A stretch of DNA of 64,000 nt from the NCBI RefSeq assembly GCF_002561455.1, contig NZ_NTUP01000011.1, forward strand, positions 145,435 through 209,434. Reading direction: 5' to 3'. Position 1 is the first letter of the stretch. Each line of letters begins with the position of its first letter. Below are positions 1 through 8,229 of the stretch, one piece after another. The translations under genes were made by a program, and so were the position numbers. The stretch is from Bacillus sp. AFS015802 (lineage in GTDB: Bacteria; Bacillota; Bacilli; Bacillales; Bacillaceae_B). The notes below the pieces were generated by a model, which saw only the letters and a program-made list of their open reading frames with translations, was not told the DNA's origin and searched no databases.

Positions 1-22
1 GGGTTCTTTACATACTGGCGGA

Positions 23-35
23 AATGAGCCAAAAA
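23..35. repeat. 13-bp match to the end of the 38.9-kb cloverleaf element
   Basis: AATGAGCCAAAAA here is identical to positions 38988-39000, the right outer arm of the cloverleaf element near 38.9 kb. The bases to its left do not resemble the interior of that element. It may be a related element cut by the window edge, or chance. Confidence 0.3.
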
Positions 36-62
36 TCGTACACTCACTAATATTATTTTGCT

Positions 63-97
63 AACAAAAAAACAGCCATCCATGACTGTTTTTTTGT
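63..97 (-). terminator. Intrinsic terminator of ykuS
   Basis: An imperfect hairpin (CAG-c-CAT / ATG-a-CTG) is flanked by A and T tracts. On the minus strand it ends in a run of seven T and lies just after the ykuS stop. Confidence 0.7.
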
Positions 98-105
98 GCA
101 GTAGA

Positions 106-345
106 TTATTGCAGTCTGCTCTGTACTTCCTCGCAGATTTGATCGGCACTTAGTCCGCTTGCTTCGATGACCGGGCCTTGTGTAGCTACATTCTGGATAC
201 CCATTACATTCGTATCTATTCCTGTCACGACACAGCAGTCACATCCGTTTGCATCTGACTCCTGCTTTAGCTCCACTACTTCATGCCCCTGTGCACGTAA
301 GGCTTCTACAACGTTTGTTAAGGATTGTTCAACACCAATTCTCAT
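106..345 (-). CDS. ykuS: YkuS / UPF0180 family protein
   Basis: This 79-residue protein matches the small cytosolic YkuS family (UPF0180), whose function is unknown. The family pattern is visible: an N-terminal [10 protein letters not shown] segment, a central Cys-rich stretch (residues 34-38, CDCCV) followed by VTGID, and a C-terminal [10 protein letters not shown] motif. The length is normal for the family. The ATG start is preceded by a strong AGGAGG site about 9 nt upstream. It is followed by its own terminator and looks monocistronic. Confidence 0.9.
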   Translation of the reverse strand: MRIGVEQSLTNVVEALRAQGHEVVELKQESDANGCDCCVVTGIDTNVMGIQNVATQGPVIEASGLSADQICEEVQSRLQ

Positions 346-406
346 GCCTTTACACCTCCTGTTTCTACATATAGGTTTTTCTTTCGTCGAAAAAGATATT
401 CGTCAT

Positions 407-562
407 TTATTTTTTATTTACTTGTGTGCCGCTTTTTTTCTGACTTTGCCCTTTAGCGTTTCCTGTCTGGGTATCAGATGCAAATTCCACATCATTTTTG
501 GCCTTTTGTTTCGCCAATTGTTCAGAAGTCTGGTCCATACTCTTTCTTCCCTGTTTAGACAT
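407..562 (-). CDS. Gamma-type small acid-soluble spore protein (SASP)
   Basis: A 51-residue, highly polar protein rich in Gln, Lys, Ser and Asn, carrying the EFASDT motif (near residues 25-30) typical of gamma-type SASPs such as SspE. Those proteins are amino-acid stores degraded at germination, and the family motif is the GPR protease site. Only one EFAS unit is present, whereas SspE has two, so this is a short member. An ATG at 562 is preferred over the one at 568 because the GGAGGAGG site ends 7 nt upstream of it and runs into the other. Family assignment rests on composition and one motif. Confidence 0.65.
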   Translation of the reverse strand: MSKQGRKSMDQTSEQLAKQKAKNDVEFASDTQTGNAKGQSQKKSGTQVNKK

Positions 563-710
563 GCTCATCCCTCCTCCGACTTTTATAGAATTAGAATCCC
601 CATTTACAGACAAAATATTTGAAGGGCATTCGATTCCCGCCGGAATGTTTATTTCTTCACTGACCGGGGTAAATGTTCTATATAACAACAAACAAAAGGG
701 TGGTATTTAC

Positions 711-1148
711 ATGGATGAAGCAAAATTACATGAGTTAATTGATGGATTAAATGAAGATTTGGCAAATGAATATGCCGCAGTGATCCTTTACACAAACTAC
801 GCTGCTGTTGTGAGCGGCTTATATCGTCAAGTATTGAAGCCTTTCTTTGAACAGGAAATTCCTGATGAGCAGGGACACGCTTTATACCTGGCTGAGAAGA
901 TCAAAACATTAGGCGGGCAGCCGACAACGACTCCGGCCTCCGTTAAACAAACAGATAATGTGAAGGAAATGCTGGAAGAAGGCCGCAAAGCCGAAGCAGA
1001 CACAATCGAACGTTACAAGAAGCGTAAGGAACAGGCTGAGGAATTAGGGCTTGTCGAGCTTGGAATCAAGCTTGATGATATGATTGCGGATGAAACCCAT
1101 CACCTTGAAGAATTTGACCGCCTGTTAAAGGATCCTTCCTTCAACTAA
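711..1148 (+). CDS. Ferritin-like domain protein (bacterioferritin/Dps-type four-helix bundle)
   Basis: A 145-residue helical protein with the di-iron carboxylate pattern of the ferritin-like superfamily: a Glu in helix 1 (NEYAAV, about residue 16), an E-x6-H pair in helix 2 (EIPDEQGHA), a Glu in helix 3 (EADTIERY) and E-x-HH in helix 4 (DETHHLEEF). Such proteins store iron or oxidise it with peroxide in the cytosol. A longer reading is open to 498, but the ATG at 711 has an AAGGGTGG site and begins where the homologous region begins. It is transcribed alone and ends in a strong terminator shared with the convergent helicase gene. Confidence 0.8.
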   Translation: MDEAKLHELIDGLNEDLANEYAAVILYTNYAAVVSGLYRQVLKPFFEQEIPDEQGHALYLAEKIKTLGGQPTTTPASVKQTDNVKEMLEEGRKAEADTIERYKKRKEQAEELGLVELGIKLDDMIADETHHLEEFDRLLKDPSFN

Positions 1149-1151
1149 TTG

Positions 1152-1186
1152 ATAAAAGACCGCTTTTTCAGCGGTCTTTTTTACGT
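1152..1186. terminator. Bidirectional intrinsic terminator
   Basis: Hairpin AAAGACCGCT-tttc-AGCGGTCTTT with T tracts on both strands lies between the convergent ferritin-like and helicase genes and can serve both. Confidence 0.85.
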
Positions 1187-3457
1187 TATCACACGATAAT
1201 CCTTCCATTCATCAAGCAGGAGGGACCGGTATTTAGGGGTCAAATATCGATCATCGATCAGCTTCAGGACCCCTCGATCCGCTTCTGTCCGGATGAGCCT
1301 TCCACCCGATTGAAATACTTTGTTCAACCCAGGATATACATAAGCATAATCATACCCGTTCATCCCCGACTCATTAAAGTAATCCTTGATGATTTCCTGT
1401 TCCACAGAAGGCTGGGGCAGACCCACTCCGACCACGATCACACCCTTCAACCGATCTTCTTTCAGGTCGATCCCCTCTGAGAATATCCCTCCAAGGACCG
1501 CTAAACCGATTACAGGCTGCTCCCTGTCACTCTGAAACTGGGCGAGATATCCCTCTCTATCCAGCTCGTTCATATTTGGCTCCTGGATGATGATGGTTGC
1601 ATCCAGGGATCCCTTATTCATCATGTCATAAGCTTCCTGCATATAGGCGTAGGATGAAAAGAATACCAGATAATTCCCTTTGTACCCATTGAACGTTTTT
1701 TCGATGGAACGCGTAATCAAGGGAAGGGTGCGTTCCCTATCCTTGAATCGGGTCGAAATCGGGTGGATACCAACCTGCCACTGGTTATTCTCAAATGGTG
1801 AAGGAATCAGGAATCGATAATCTTCTTCACTCCCGCCAAGCTGTTGAAAATAGTACGAAAATGGATGGAGGGTGGCGGAGAAGAACACCGATGAATGGTA
1901 GGGCTGTGATACCTGTCTAATAAGCTTGGATGGATCAATACAATAGAGTTTCACTTCTAATTCATTGGAGCTTCGACCGATTACGAAGCGATGTTCCTCA
2001 GAGAAGAGATTCGATATTCTCACAAAACTGATGCTATCAAAATACAACTGCATGAATTCCTCTGACCACTCACTGCCGGATTCCCCCAGGCACTTTTCAG
2101 CTATTTCAATGAAGCTTACTACCGACTCAACCAATGGTACATCCAATTCATCCCGGGAGTCAGCACCATCTTCTTTTTTTATACGCAGGAATTGCTTATT
2201 AACGTTGGCAATACTCTGCTTCAATGCATCATGGTCAGGATACTGCTTTTTGATTTGCAAGAAAGCAGACTTCTTTAATGAAGCTGAATACATCTCTCTT
2301 CCCCGTCCTACCAGATTGTGGGCTTCATCTATAAGCAGCGTCGTCTTTTTCTTCCCCTCCTCACTCATTCTTTTCAGGGATACCCTAGGGTCGAAGATGT
2401 AGTTATAATCGCAGATGACCCCGTCCACCAGATAGGAGAGATCAATCGAGTACTCAAATGGGCATACCTTATGTTTTCTGGCGTATGTTTCGATGACCGG
2501 GCGGGTGATGATGGTTTCGTGTGTCAAAAGATCGATCAGCGCTCCATTAATACGATCATAATAGCCGTTTGCAAACTCACAATATTCTTTTTGACATATC
2601 GTTTCTTCTTTAAAACAGATCTTGTCTTTCGCCGTGATCGTAACGGTCCTGTGCGCTAATCCTTCCCGTTCCAAAAGGAGCATTGCCTCTTCAGCCACCG
2701 TGCGGGTGATCGTTTTTGCCGTCAGATAAAACCACTTGGAACTACCATTTCCCATCGCCTTTATGGTTGGAAACAGGGTGGAAATGGTTTTGCCGGTTCC
2801 CGTTGGTGCATTGGCATACAGGGATTTGGATTGGGATATTGTTTTATACACCGCTCCTGCCAGTTTTTTCTGCCCTTTTCGATAGGAAGGATATGGAAAC
2901 GTTAAATCGTGTATGCTATTCATTTTCCTTTCTTCATTGGCCAGCAGCACAGTGGCGAACGGTGTATAGGCCTCCAGGATTTCGTTGACGATCTGTTCAA
3001 GCTCTTCGATTGAATAGGTTTGCTTGAATGACTTCGTTGTCTCTGATTCAACCTCTATATAGGTCAGCAGCACGCCGACATGGGAGAGCTGCCTTTCCTT
3101 TGCCAGCAGATAGGCATAGCATTCACCCTGGGCCCAGTGGACGCGACTTCCTTCTTCGATGAAGTCCAGGCTCCTTGCCGTTGACTTGATCTCCTCCACG
3201 GTCACTTCTCCGTCGTCATAGTGAATGCCATCACAACGACCCTCCAGTTGATAGAGCACCTCTCCACACTCTTCCTCCCCTTTCAGAAAGACTTCCTTCT
3301 CGTCACCATCTTTATATTCTTTCTGCAGCTTCTGATGAAGTCTTGTTCCGATGGTCATGGAGGAACGTGCCTGGAACCTAAGGTCTATGCTTCCTTCTTT
3401 ATAGACAAACTCGACCAATTCCCTGATCGATCGCTTTATGGTCTTCTTCACGGACAT
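1181..3457 (-). CDS. XPD/DinG-family Fe-S helicase with N-terminal Cas4-like PD-(D/E)XK nuclease domain
   Basis: A 758-residue protein. Residues 70-115 show a RecB/Cas4-type nuclease signature: an Asp in GRCDGI (76), E-I-K (89-91) and a Q-x3-Y motif (110-114). Next comes a superfamily 2 helicase with Walker A APTGTGKT (217-224), four Cys at about 281, 288, 293 and 332 that fit an XPD-type 4Fe-4S cluster, and a DEAH box (377-380). A C-terminal DEAD_2 helicase half carries the arginine-rich FQSGGRLIR motif. The predicted role is 5'-3' unwinding plus single-strand cleavage in DNA repair. The ATG at 3457 is chosen over an upstream TTG at 3475 because AGGGGGTG lies directly upstream. The gene stands alone. 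Confidence 0.8.
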   Translation of the reverse strand: MSVKKTIKRSIRELVEFVYKEGSIDLRFQARSSMTIGTRLHQKLQKEYKDGDEKEVFLKGEEECGEVLYQLEGRCDGIHYDDGEVTVEEIKSTARSLDFIEEGSRVHWAQGECYAYLLAKERQLSHVGVLLTYIEVESETTKSFKQTYSIEELEQIVNEILEAYTPFATVLLANEERKMNSIHDLTFPYPSYRKGQKKLAGAVYKTISQSKSLYANAPTGTGKTISTLFPTIKAMGNGSSKWFYLTAKTITRTVAEEAMLLLEREGLAHRTVTITAKDKICFKEETICQKEYCEFANGYYDRINGALIDLLTHETIITRPVIETYARKHKVCPFEYSIDLSYLVDGVICDYNYIFDPRVSLKRMSEEGKKKTTLLIDEAHNLVGRGREMYSASLKKSAFLQIKKQYPDHDALKQSIANVNKQFLRIKKEDGADSRDELDVPLVESVVSFIEIAEKCLGESGSEWSEEFMQLYFDSISFVRISNLFSEEHRFVIGRSSNELEVKLYCIDPSKLIRQVSQPYHSSVFFSATLHPFSYYFQQLGGSEEDYRFLIPSPFENNQWQVGIHPISTRFKDRERTLPLITRSIEKTFNGYKGNYLVFFSSYAYMQEAYDMMNKGSLDATIIIQEPNMNELDREGYLAQFQSDREQPVIGLAVLGGIFSEGIDLKEDRLKGVIVVGVGLPQPSVEQEIIKDYFNESGMNGYDYAYVYPGLNKVFQSGGRLIRTEADRGVLKLIDDRYLTPKYRSLLLDEWKDYRVIT

Positions 3458-3552
3458 TTCACCCCCTGCTTTCAAATGGAAATGATGATTCTAACTTTTT
3501 TTCTACGGACATATATATTAGACAAGCTGTTCGGAACGGAGGATTCGGGGGA

Positions 3553-4152
3553 ATGAAGGCAAGATTCGTCTTTTACTGCGTTGGATTACTGGCCCTATCA
3601 TTAGGTGTTTCACTCATCATCAAAGGGGATCTGGGTGCGGCTCCCTGGGATGCGCTCGCCGTCGGGGAAGCTACCCTGCTTCACCTTTCAATCGGGACAT
3701 GCATCTTCATGAATGGATGCATTCTCATCCTCATAAACGCGCTCTTATTAAAAGAAGGTATTCAGTGGTTAGCCGCCGTCTCCATTTTTGTCATCGGGAT
3801 GATGGTTGATTACTGGATTACGATTGGTCTTAAAACGCTTGAGCCGGTTGGATTTACTCAACAATTATCGTTTGTATTGATCGGTATCCTGCTCCTTGGG
3901 ATCGGCATCTCCATTTATCTTCAAGCCAAGCTTCCTTCAAGTCCAATGGATACCTTCATGGTAGCGATCCATCAGCGATTTGGATTGAACTTGCGCAATG
4001 CCCGCCTGTTAAATGAAGCGATTGCCATCACCCTTGCCATGGTCTTCCACGGGGCTGTCGGCATCGGGACAGTCATTGTCGCCTGTCTGTTAGGATTTAT
4101 CATTCATATCTTCTATCCTATCATGGAACGTATGTACGGGAAATGGAGTTGA
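3553..4152 (+). CDS. YczE/YyaS-like integral membrane protein
   Basis: A 199-residue protein with about five transmembrane helices and the family hallmark LGAAPWDAL (residues 27-35), repeated more weakly as LPSSPMDTF in the second half. This suggests internal duplication, as in YczE/YyaS/YitT-type proteins. In Bacillus subtilis YczE influences bacillaene/surfactin-related traits, but the biochemical role of the family is unknown. A GGAGG site lies 10 nt before the ATG. It diverges from the helicase gene with under 100 bp between them. Confidence 0.75.
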   Translation: MKARFVFYCVGLLALSLGVSLIIKGDLGAAPWDALAVGEATLLHLSIGTCIFMNGCILILINALLLKEGIQWLAAVSIFVIGMMVDYWITIGLKTLEPVGFTQQLSFVLIGILLLGIGISIYLQAKLPSSPMDTFMVAIHQRFGLNLRNARLLNEAIAITLAMVFHGAVGIGTVIVACLLGFIIHIFYPIMERMYGKWS

Positions 4153-4162
4153 GTGGGTTTCC

Positions 4163-4200
4163 ATAAAAAAAACACTTAGTCCCTTCCCTAAGCGTTTTAA
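4163..4200. terminator. Intrinsic terminator between convergent genes
   Basis: AAAACaCTTAG / CTAAGcGTTTT hairpin with an 8-nt loop, preceded by an A tract and followed by T-rich DNA. It serves the YczE-like gene and, in the other direction, the kinase gene whose stop it overlaps. Confidence 0.75.
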
Positions 4201-5498
4201 TTATTCATATAAGAGCTCGCGGCATTCGAGTCGAATTGAGCTACTTTCACACTATTCAACGGCAGGCTGATCGTTGCCACCGTCCCTTTATTCACGATGC
4301 TTGAATAATGGACATGTCCTCCCATGGCCCCGATGATCCGGATGGACACGGATGTACCAAGTCCTGTCCCCTGATCCTTGGTCGTGAAAAACAGCGTCCC
4401 GAGTCTTGCAATCTGCTCTTTTGTCATTCCTTTTCCCGTATCCGTCACCGTAATGATCGCCTGGGTATGGGTCACTTCCAGCTTTACGGTGACATTGCCT
4501 TGGGAAGGGGTTGCCTCTATGGCGTTCTTGATGATATTGACGAAGGCTTGCTTCAATTTATTCCGATCTGTTAATAAATATCCGTCTTCACGCAGGTCGG
4601 CTTCGAGGTGAACCCCTTCCTTCAATGCATAGGCGTTGAGGAGAACCGTGACATCGGAGAGGACTTCTTTCACGTTGATTTTTTCGACCTTTTCGAACTC
4701 AGGCTTGGCAAAGTTCAAATAATCATTGATGATTTCCTCTGCCCTGCCCAATTCACTTAATACAATTTTTAAATATTCATCATGGTCGCCTGTAACCTGT
4801 TTTTTCATCAGCTGAAGAAACCCTTTCACTACGGTAAGGGGATTGCGCACTTCATGCGCGATGGAAGCAGCAAGTTCGCCGAGTGTATTAAGCTTTTCCG
4901 ATTTCATGATTTCTTCACGCAATAACTTCTTCTCAATCATCCATTCATTCAGCTGAGCTGCAATCCCTACTCCCAACACTTGGATTCCACCGAATATCAG
5001 AACATAGATGCCCATCTCCTGGTTGCCCGACACGGGGACACCGGATATGAAAGCAAAGGAAAGAAGGATGCCGAGCATGACCAAAGCCGGCCAGAATCCC
5101 AGTAACACAGCAAATGTCACCCGTTTTCTTGGAGGGAATGACCAGAATCGATTGGAAATCAAAAAAGGCAGGAGTCCCGCTAAAAACGCACTGATGAATC
5201 CGAAGACGATGGCATCACCGCCATTGATGACACGTGCCGACAAAATAAATACAAAGACAATGACACCTGCCCTCCTCCCACCATAAAGCATGGAAAGGAC
5301 CAGAGGAATATACCTGAAGTCCCAGTACAACCCAAAGCTTTCATAAGCGAAAATCAAACACATGAACGCTGCAATCCCATGCAATACACCGATGAAGACA
5401 GGGGATTTCCCAAGCTTATGGTTCTCAAGGAGCGAGGTTTGAATGAGAACAGGGGCCAATATTATCAGTACATGTAATAATAACTTCTCAATCAGCAT
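4197..5498 (-). CDS. KinB-like membrane sensor histidine kinase
   Basis: A 433-residue protein. Residues 1-190 form about six membrane helices of the 5TM-5TMR_LYT type. A HisKA domain with the phospho-acceptor His at about 215 (H-E-x-R-N-P) and a HATPase_c domain with N box (NIIKNAIEA), G1 (DTGKGM) and G2 (GTGLGTS) follow. The architecture and length match KinB (428 residues), which feeds the sporulation phosphorelay in B. subtilis. No kapB lies next to it and no response regulator is adjacent, which fits an orphan phosphorelay kinase. The ATG at 5498 has GGGAG 9 nt upstream; the upstream in-frame extension has no such support. The KinB role is inferred. Confidence 0.75.
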   Translation of the reverse strand: MLIEKLLLHVLIILAPVLIQTSLLENHKLGKSPVFIGVLHGIAAFMCLIFAYESFGLYWDFRYIPLVLSMLYGGRRAGVIVFVFILSARVINGGDAIVFGFISAFLAGLLPFLISNRFWSFPPRKRVTFAVLLGFWPALVMLGILLSFAFISGVPVSGNQEMGIYVLIFGGIQVLGVGIAAQLNEWMIEKKLLREEIMKSEKLNTLGELAASIAHEVRNPLTVVKGFLQLMKKQVTGDHDEYLKIVLSELGRAEEIINDYLNFAKPEFEKVEKINVKEVLSDVTVLLNAYALKEGVHLEADLREDGYLLTDRNKLKQAFVNIIKNAIEATPSQGNVTVKLEVTHTQAIITVTDTGKGMTKEQIARLGTLFFTTKDQGTGLGTSVSIRIIGAMGGHVHYSSIVNKGTVATISLPLNSVKVAQFDSNAASSYMNN

Positions 5499-5601
5499 CG
5501 AACTTATCTCCCAAAATAAATAGTAATACTTAAACACATACGACAAAAATCTGTTAAATCCTCTTTCACCCGCCAAATAATCACGAAAAAAGTCATAGAT
5601 A

Positions 5602-5641
5602 AGGGACGGATCACGGACATTACTGTCCGAGGTCCGTCCCT
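5602..5641. repeat. GGGACGGACCT-family inverted repeat
   Basis: AGGGACGGA (5602-5610) and TCCGTCCCT (5633-5641) are inverted arms around an inner pair (CGGACA / TGTCCG). The same motif occurs near 22.12, 47.57, 52.0, 52.16, 56.53 and 59.99 kb. Here it lies 9 nt beyond the stop of the HTH/F1-beta gene and may act as its transcription end. Confidence 0.7.
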
Positions 5642-5649
5642 CAAAAATA

Positions 5650-6699
5650 TCAGCTTAGTTTTCCTTGGTAGGTGAGGTCTTTGGGTGACAGGTGGTTGCA
5701 GTGGCCCTGGAGTATTTTTTGGATGTCTCCGATGGTTTGCTGGATCGGCACACTTTGGCCTTTTACCTTGGTGAATTCCTCCGCTACGAAGAAAGGCTGG
5801 CTCAAGTATGCTTCAAGTCTTTCCCCTATTTGAAAAATCTCAAGATCCGTTTCCGGTATTTTCCCCTTACCGATCGTGTTCATCAGGACGCGGATTTCTT
5901 TATACCGCCTCAATACTTTCTTAGCCTTCTTATGAGTAGTTGTATGGCTGGCATCCAATGCATCGTCTTCCAGAAGGACGGAGGTGGATTGAACCGGATG
6001 AATGGCCGGATACATCCCACGTGTAGCCAGATCAATATCAAAATAACAAAGGGTATCCAGTGGACCGAATGGGTCGTCTTCATCGACTGCCTCTCCGCTT
6101 GGATCAAATAAAATCGTAGTGATGTCCGGGAGGCCCTCTGCTTCGAATCGCTCCCTCAGCTCATACAAGTCCCCGGACACAATATACGAACGATCGACAT
6201 ATAAAAGAATGCTTTCCTTGTCATCAATCATGGAAACCTCTGCAAAGGCATCCTCGACATTGTGGCATTTCGCATGGACGAATCCTTCAAGATCACTTAA
6301 ACCCGGATAGGTTTGATCCGGTGTCAGTAAAACGGATCGATAACCTTTTCCCTTCAATAGTTGCGTCATTTCAGCAAGGACGACAAATTGACCGACCTGA
6401 GATCTGGCAACGAAGCCGTTGGTTCCCCCCTGAACAATGGGTGCAAATAAGTCAAGCGGTTTAATTCCGGTTTCAATCATACTTAATTTCCCTCCTTGAA
6501 TGATTAATTCGTCCAATGTGCAGTTCGCCAGGTTCGCAAGTGTCACGATGGTTTTCACTTCAGCACGGCCGACAGATATCTTTCCTGTGCATAAATTTGA
6601 AACCGTGGCAGGCCTTAACCCCACCGTCTTGGCCGCTGTTGTCAGATTTGGCACACGCTTACGGAGCAATGACACATTCAATCTTAAATGTTCTTTCAT
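5650..6699 (-). CDS. HTH domain fused to degenerate F1-ATPase beta-subunit-like domain
   Basis: A 349-residue protein of two parts. Residues 1-66 form an XRE-like helix-turn-helix (LTTAAKTVGLRPATVSNL). Residues 73-349 align by eye with the nucleotide-binding and C-terminal domains of ATP synthase beta: IETGIKPLDLFAP (75-87), GMYPAIHPVQSTS (228-240), LRRYKEI (263-269), LSQPFFVAEEFT (299-310) and a final KILQGHCNHL. The P-loop GGAGVGKT has become ARSQVGQF (98-105), losing the catalytic Lys, and the catalytic Glu region is replaced, so ATP hydrolysis is unlikely. The N-terminal beta barrel of AtpD is missing and its place is taken by the HTH. AAGGGGGGG lies 9 nt before the ATG. It diverges from a GDPD gene, with twin palindromes between. 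I infer a transcription factor, possibly nucleotide-sensing. Confidence 0.85.
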   Translation of the reverse strand: MKEHLRLNVSLLRKRVPNLTTAAKTVGLRPATVSNLCTGKISVGRAEVKTIVTLANLANCTLDELIIQGGKLSMIETGIKPLDLFAPIVQGGTNGFVARSQVGQFVVLAEMTQLLKGKGYRSVLLTPDQTYPGLSDLEGFVHAKCHNVEDAFAEVSMIDDKESILLYVDRSYIVSGDLYELRERFEAEGLPDITTILFDPSGEAVDEDDPFGPLDTLCYFDIDLATRGMYPAIHPVQSTSVLLEDDALDASHTTTHKKAKKVLRRYKEIRVLMNTIGKGKIPETDLEIFQIGERLEAYLSQPFFVAEEFTKVKGQSVPIQQTIGDIQKILQGHCNHLSPKDLTYQGKLS

Positions 6700-6715
6700 G
6701 GTAAATATCCCCCCC

Positions 6716-6731
6716 TTACTTTATAAGGTAA
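6716..6731. promoter_or_regulatory. Palindromic operator candidate 1
   Basis: TTACTTTATAAGGTAA is a 16-bp near-perfect palindrome 16 bp upstream of the HTH/F1-beta start. Nearby are further half-sites, TTACCTTTA (6738-6746) and TAAAGGTAA (6770-6778). Its position overlaps where that gene's promoter must lie, so autoregulation is likely. Confidence 0.6.
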
Positions 6732-6782
6732 TCTATTTTACCTTTAAAAGCAATAACTTTTTTAAATTTAAAGGTAATTTTT

Positions 6783-6798
6783 TTACTCTATAAAGTAA
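6783..6798. promoter_or_regulatory. Palindromic operator candidate 2
   Basis: TTACTCTATAAAGTAA repeats the pattern of the site at 6716, with the centres 67 bp apart. Together with the two half-sites between them this gives an operator cluster in the divergent intergenic region shared with the GDPD gene. Confidence 0.6.
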
Positions 6799-6882
6799 TT
6801 TCACAATAAAACACCTCTCCTCCTTCTAACTATAATTCTAAAATCCTCTTATTTTATTGTCCTAAATAAGCAGGGTCGTACC

Positions 6883-6888
6883 TATAAT
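6883..6888 (+). promoter_or_regulatory. Probable -10 element of the GDPD gene
   Basis: A perfect TATAAT lies 38 bp before the start codon. The best -35 match (TTGTCC, 6857-6862) is 20 bp away, longer than optimal, so only the -10 is proposed. Confidence 0.4.
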
Positions 6889-6926
6889 AAAAGATAAGAA
6901 TCTTTTCATTAAAAGGATGAAAGTGA

Positions 6927-7862
6927 ATGAAAAATACGAATCTACCTGAAACATCTAAAAAGCAGCGCCTCATCCTCATCATGCTGGTGATTGCTTTCTT
7001 TGTCTCGTTTTCGAGCATTGTCTATTGGCTGCCTGTAAAAAGAGCCGTCGCGCCCCCTTTCTTGCAAAAAGAAAATGAGCGTCCCCTGGTCATCGCCCAT
7101 CAGGGTGGGAAACTTCTTGCACCCGGAAACACCATTGAAGCGTTCCAAAATGCCGCCAGTTTGGGAGCCGATGTAATTGAAACGGACATACATATTACCA
7201 AAGACGGCCACTTGGTGACGATTCATGATCCTACAGTCGACGCCACAACGGATGGACATGGATATGTAAAAGACTACACATTGAAAGAGCTCCAACGACT
7301 TGATGCGGCATACAATTTCCAAGACCTCAAGGGGGACTATTCCTATCGTGGAAAACATATATATGTCCCCACCCTTGAAGAAGTATTTCAGCGATTTCCA
7401 CATATGAGGATCAATATTGAAGTGAAAGACGATAATCCACAAGAGCGAACGGAAGAGATCGTACAAAAATTAATGGCGCTTATAGAAGAATACGATATGG
7501 AGGATAAGGTGCTCATCGCTTCATTCGACCAAAACATTATTAATTCATTTGAAACATACTCCAAAGGGCGGGTTGCCACTCAAGGGGGGAAACAGGAAGC
7601 AAGGAAATTCGTCATTCTCCACAAACTGTTCTTACGAAATCTTTATAAAACAGATGTCGACGCGTTTCAGCTCCCCGTTCAAGAAGGGAATTTCGACCTG
7701 ACCCAGCCGATTCTGCTCTCAGGGGCCCACCGCATCGGCCTCCATGTCCATTATTGGACCATTAACGATCCGGAAACCATGGAAAGACTCATCAACCTCG
7801 GTGCAGACGGCATCATCACCGACAGACCCGATCTATTATTGAAAATACTTAGAAAAAACTGA
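6927..7862 (+). CDS. Membrane-anchored glycerophosphodiester phosphodiesterase
   Basis: A 311-residue GDPD-family enzyme that hydrolyses glycerophosphodiesters to glycerol 3-phosphate and an alcohol. One membrane helix (about residues 15-37) places the catalytic domain outside. Visible motifs are the start of the TIM barrel (VIAHQGGKLLAPGNTIEAF), the E-x-D metal/catalytic motif (VIETDIH), the second catalytic His in HDPTVDATTDG, IEVKD in mid-barrel and a terminal GADGIITDRPDLL. In the usual HRG motif the Arg is replaced by Gln (HQG). AAAAGGATG precedes the ATG. It shares its upstream region with the HTH/F1-beta gene, which may control it. Confidence 0.85.
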   Translation: MKNTNLPETSKKQRLILIMLVIAFFVSFSSIVYWLPVKRAVAPPFLQKENERPLVIAHQGGKLLAPGNTIEAFQNAASLGADVIETDIHITKDGHLVTIHDPTVDATTDGHGYVKDYTLKELQRLDAAYNFQDLKGDYSYRGKHIYVPTLEEVFQRFPHMRINIEVKDDNPQERTEEIVQKLMALIEEYDMEDKVLIASFDQNIINSFETYSKGRVATQGGKQEARKFVILHKLFLRNLYKTDVDAFQLPVQEGNFDLTQPILLSGAHRIGLHVHYWTINDPETMERLINLGADGIITDRPDLLLKILRKN

Positions 7863-8095
7863 TTGTACTTAGATTTATCCGACTGAGCTATATATTTCAC
7901 ATTTGAATTTTATTCGTGAATCTAATTAGGTAATTAAGATAATCTGAGAAAAACTTTTTTTCCAAGTCAAAAAGAGCTTGATCTTTTGCTCCTTCGTAAA
8001 GAGAATTTTTTTGGGGAATAAGAAAAATTTCTACAATGGGGATTCTTCTGTGTTTATCTATATGTAATTAGCTTGTCATAATGCAAAAGCACTTA
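7863..8095. other. Intergenic spacer after the GDPD gene
   Basis: AT-rich sequence between the GDPD stop and the structured repeat. I see no coding frame or clear terminator in it. Confidence 0.5.
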
Positions 8096-8229
8096 GTGGA
8101 TTGTAGCGGAAGGCACTTGACTCCTGCGGGTAATAGAGGAAAGGTCGAGACCCCACAGGGCAACGCCCGAGGAGGCTCGACTTCCTCCCCGCGGAAAGCA
8201 AGTGCCTGGAGCGAAAAGGAACGGTCCAC
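8096..8229. repeat. Dispersed structured repeat of a Bacillaceae type
   Basis: This GC-richer block folds into a long imperfect hairpin: GTGGA / TCCAC outer ends, AGGCACTTG (8111-8119) with CAAGTGCCT (8199-8207), and inner GTCGAG / CTCGAC arms. Near-identical segments (containing GGAAAGC-AAGTGCCTGGAGCG) are known to me as highly repeated intergenic elements in many Bacillaceae genomes. The apparent reading frame through it is a by-product of the repeat. Confidence 0.75.

Noticed and set aside
407-691. A 94-residue form of the gamma-type SASP
   Set aside because: The first 43 codons have no ribosome binding site and read through the one that serves the ATG at 562.
498-710. An N-terminal extension of the ferritin-like protein
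   Set aside because: The frame lies antisense to the SASP gene and the ferritin homology begins at 711.
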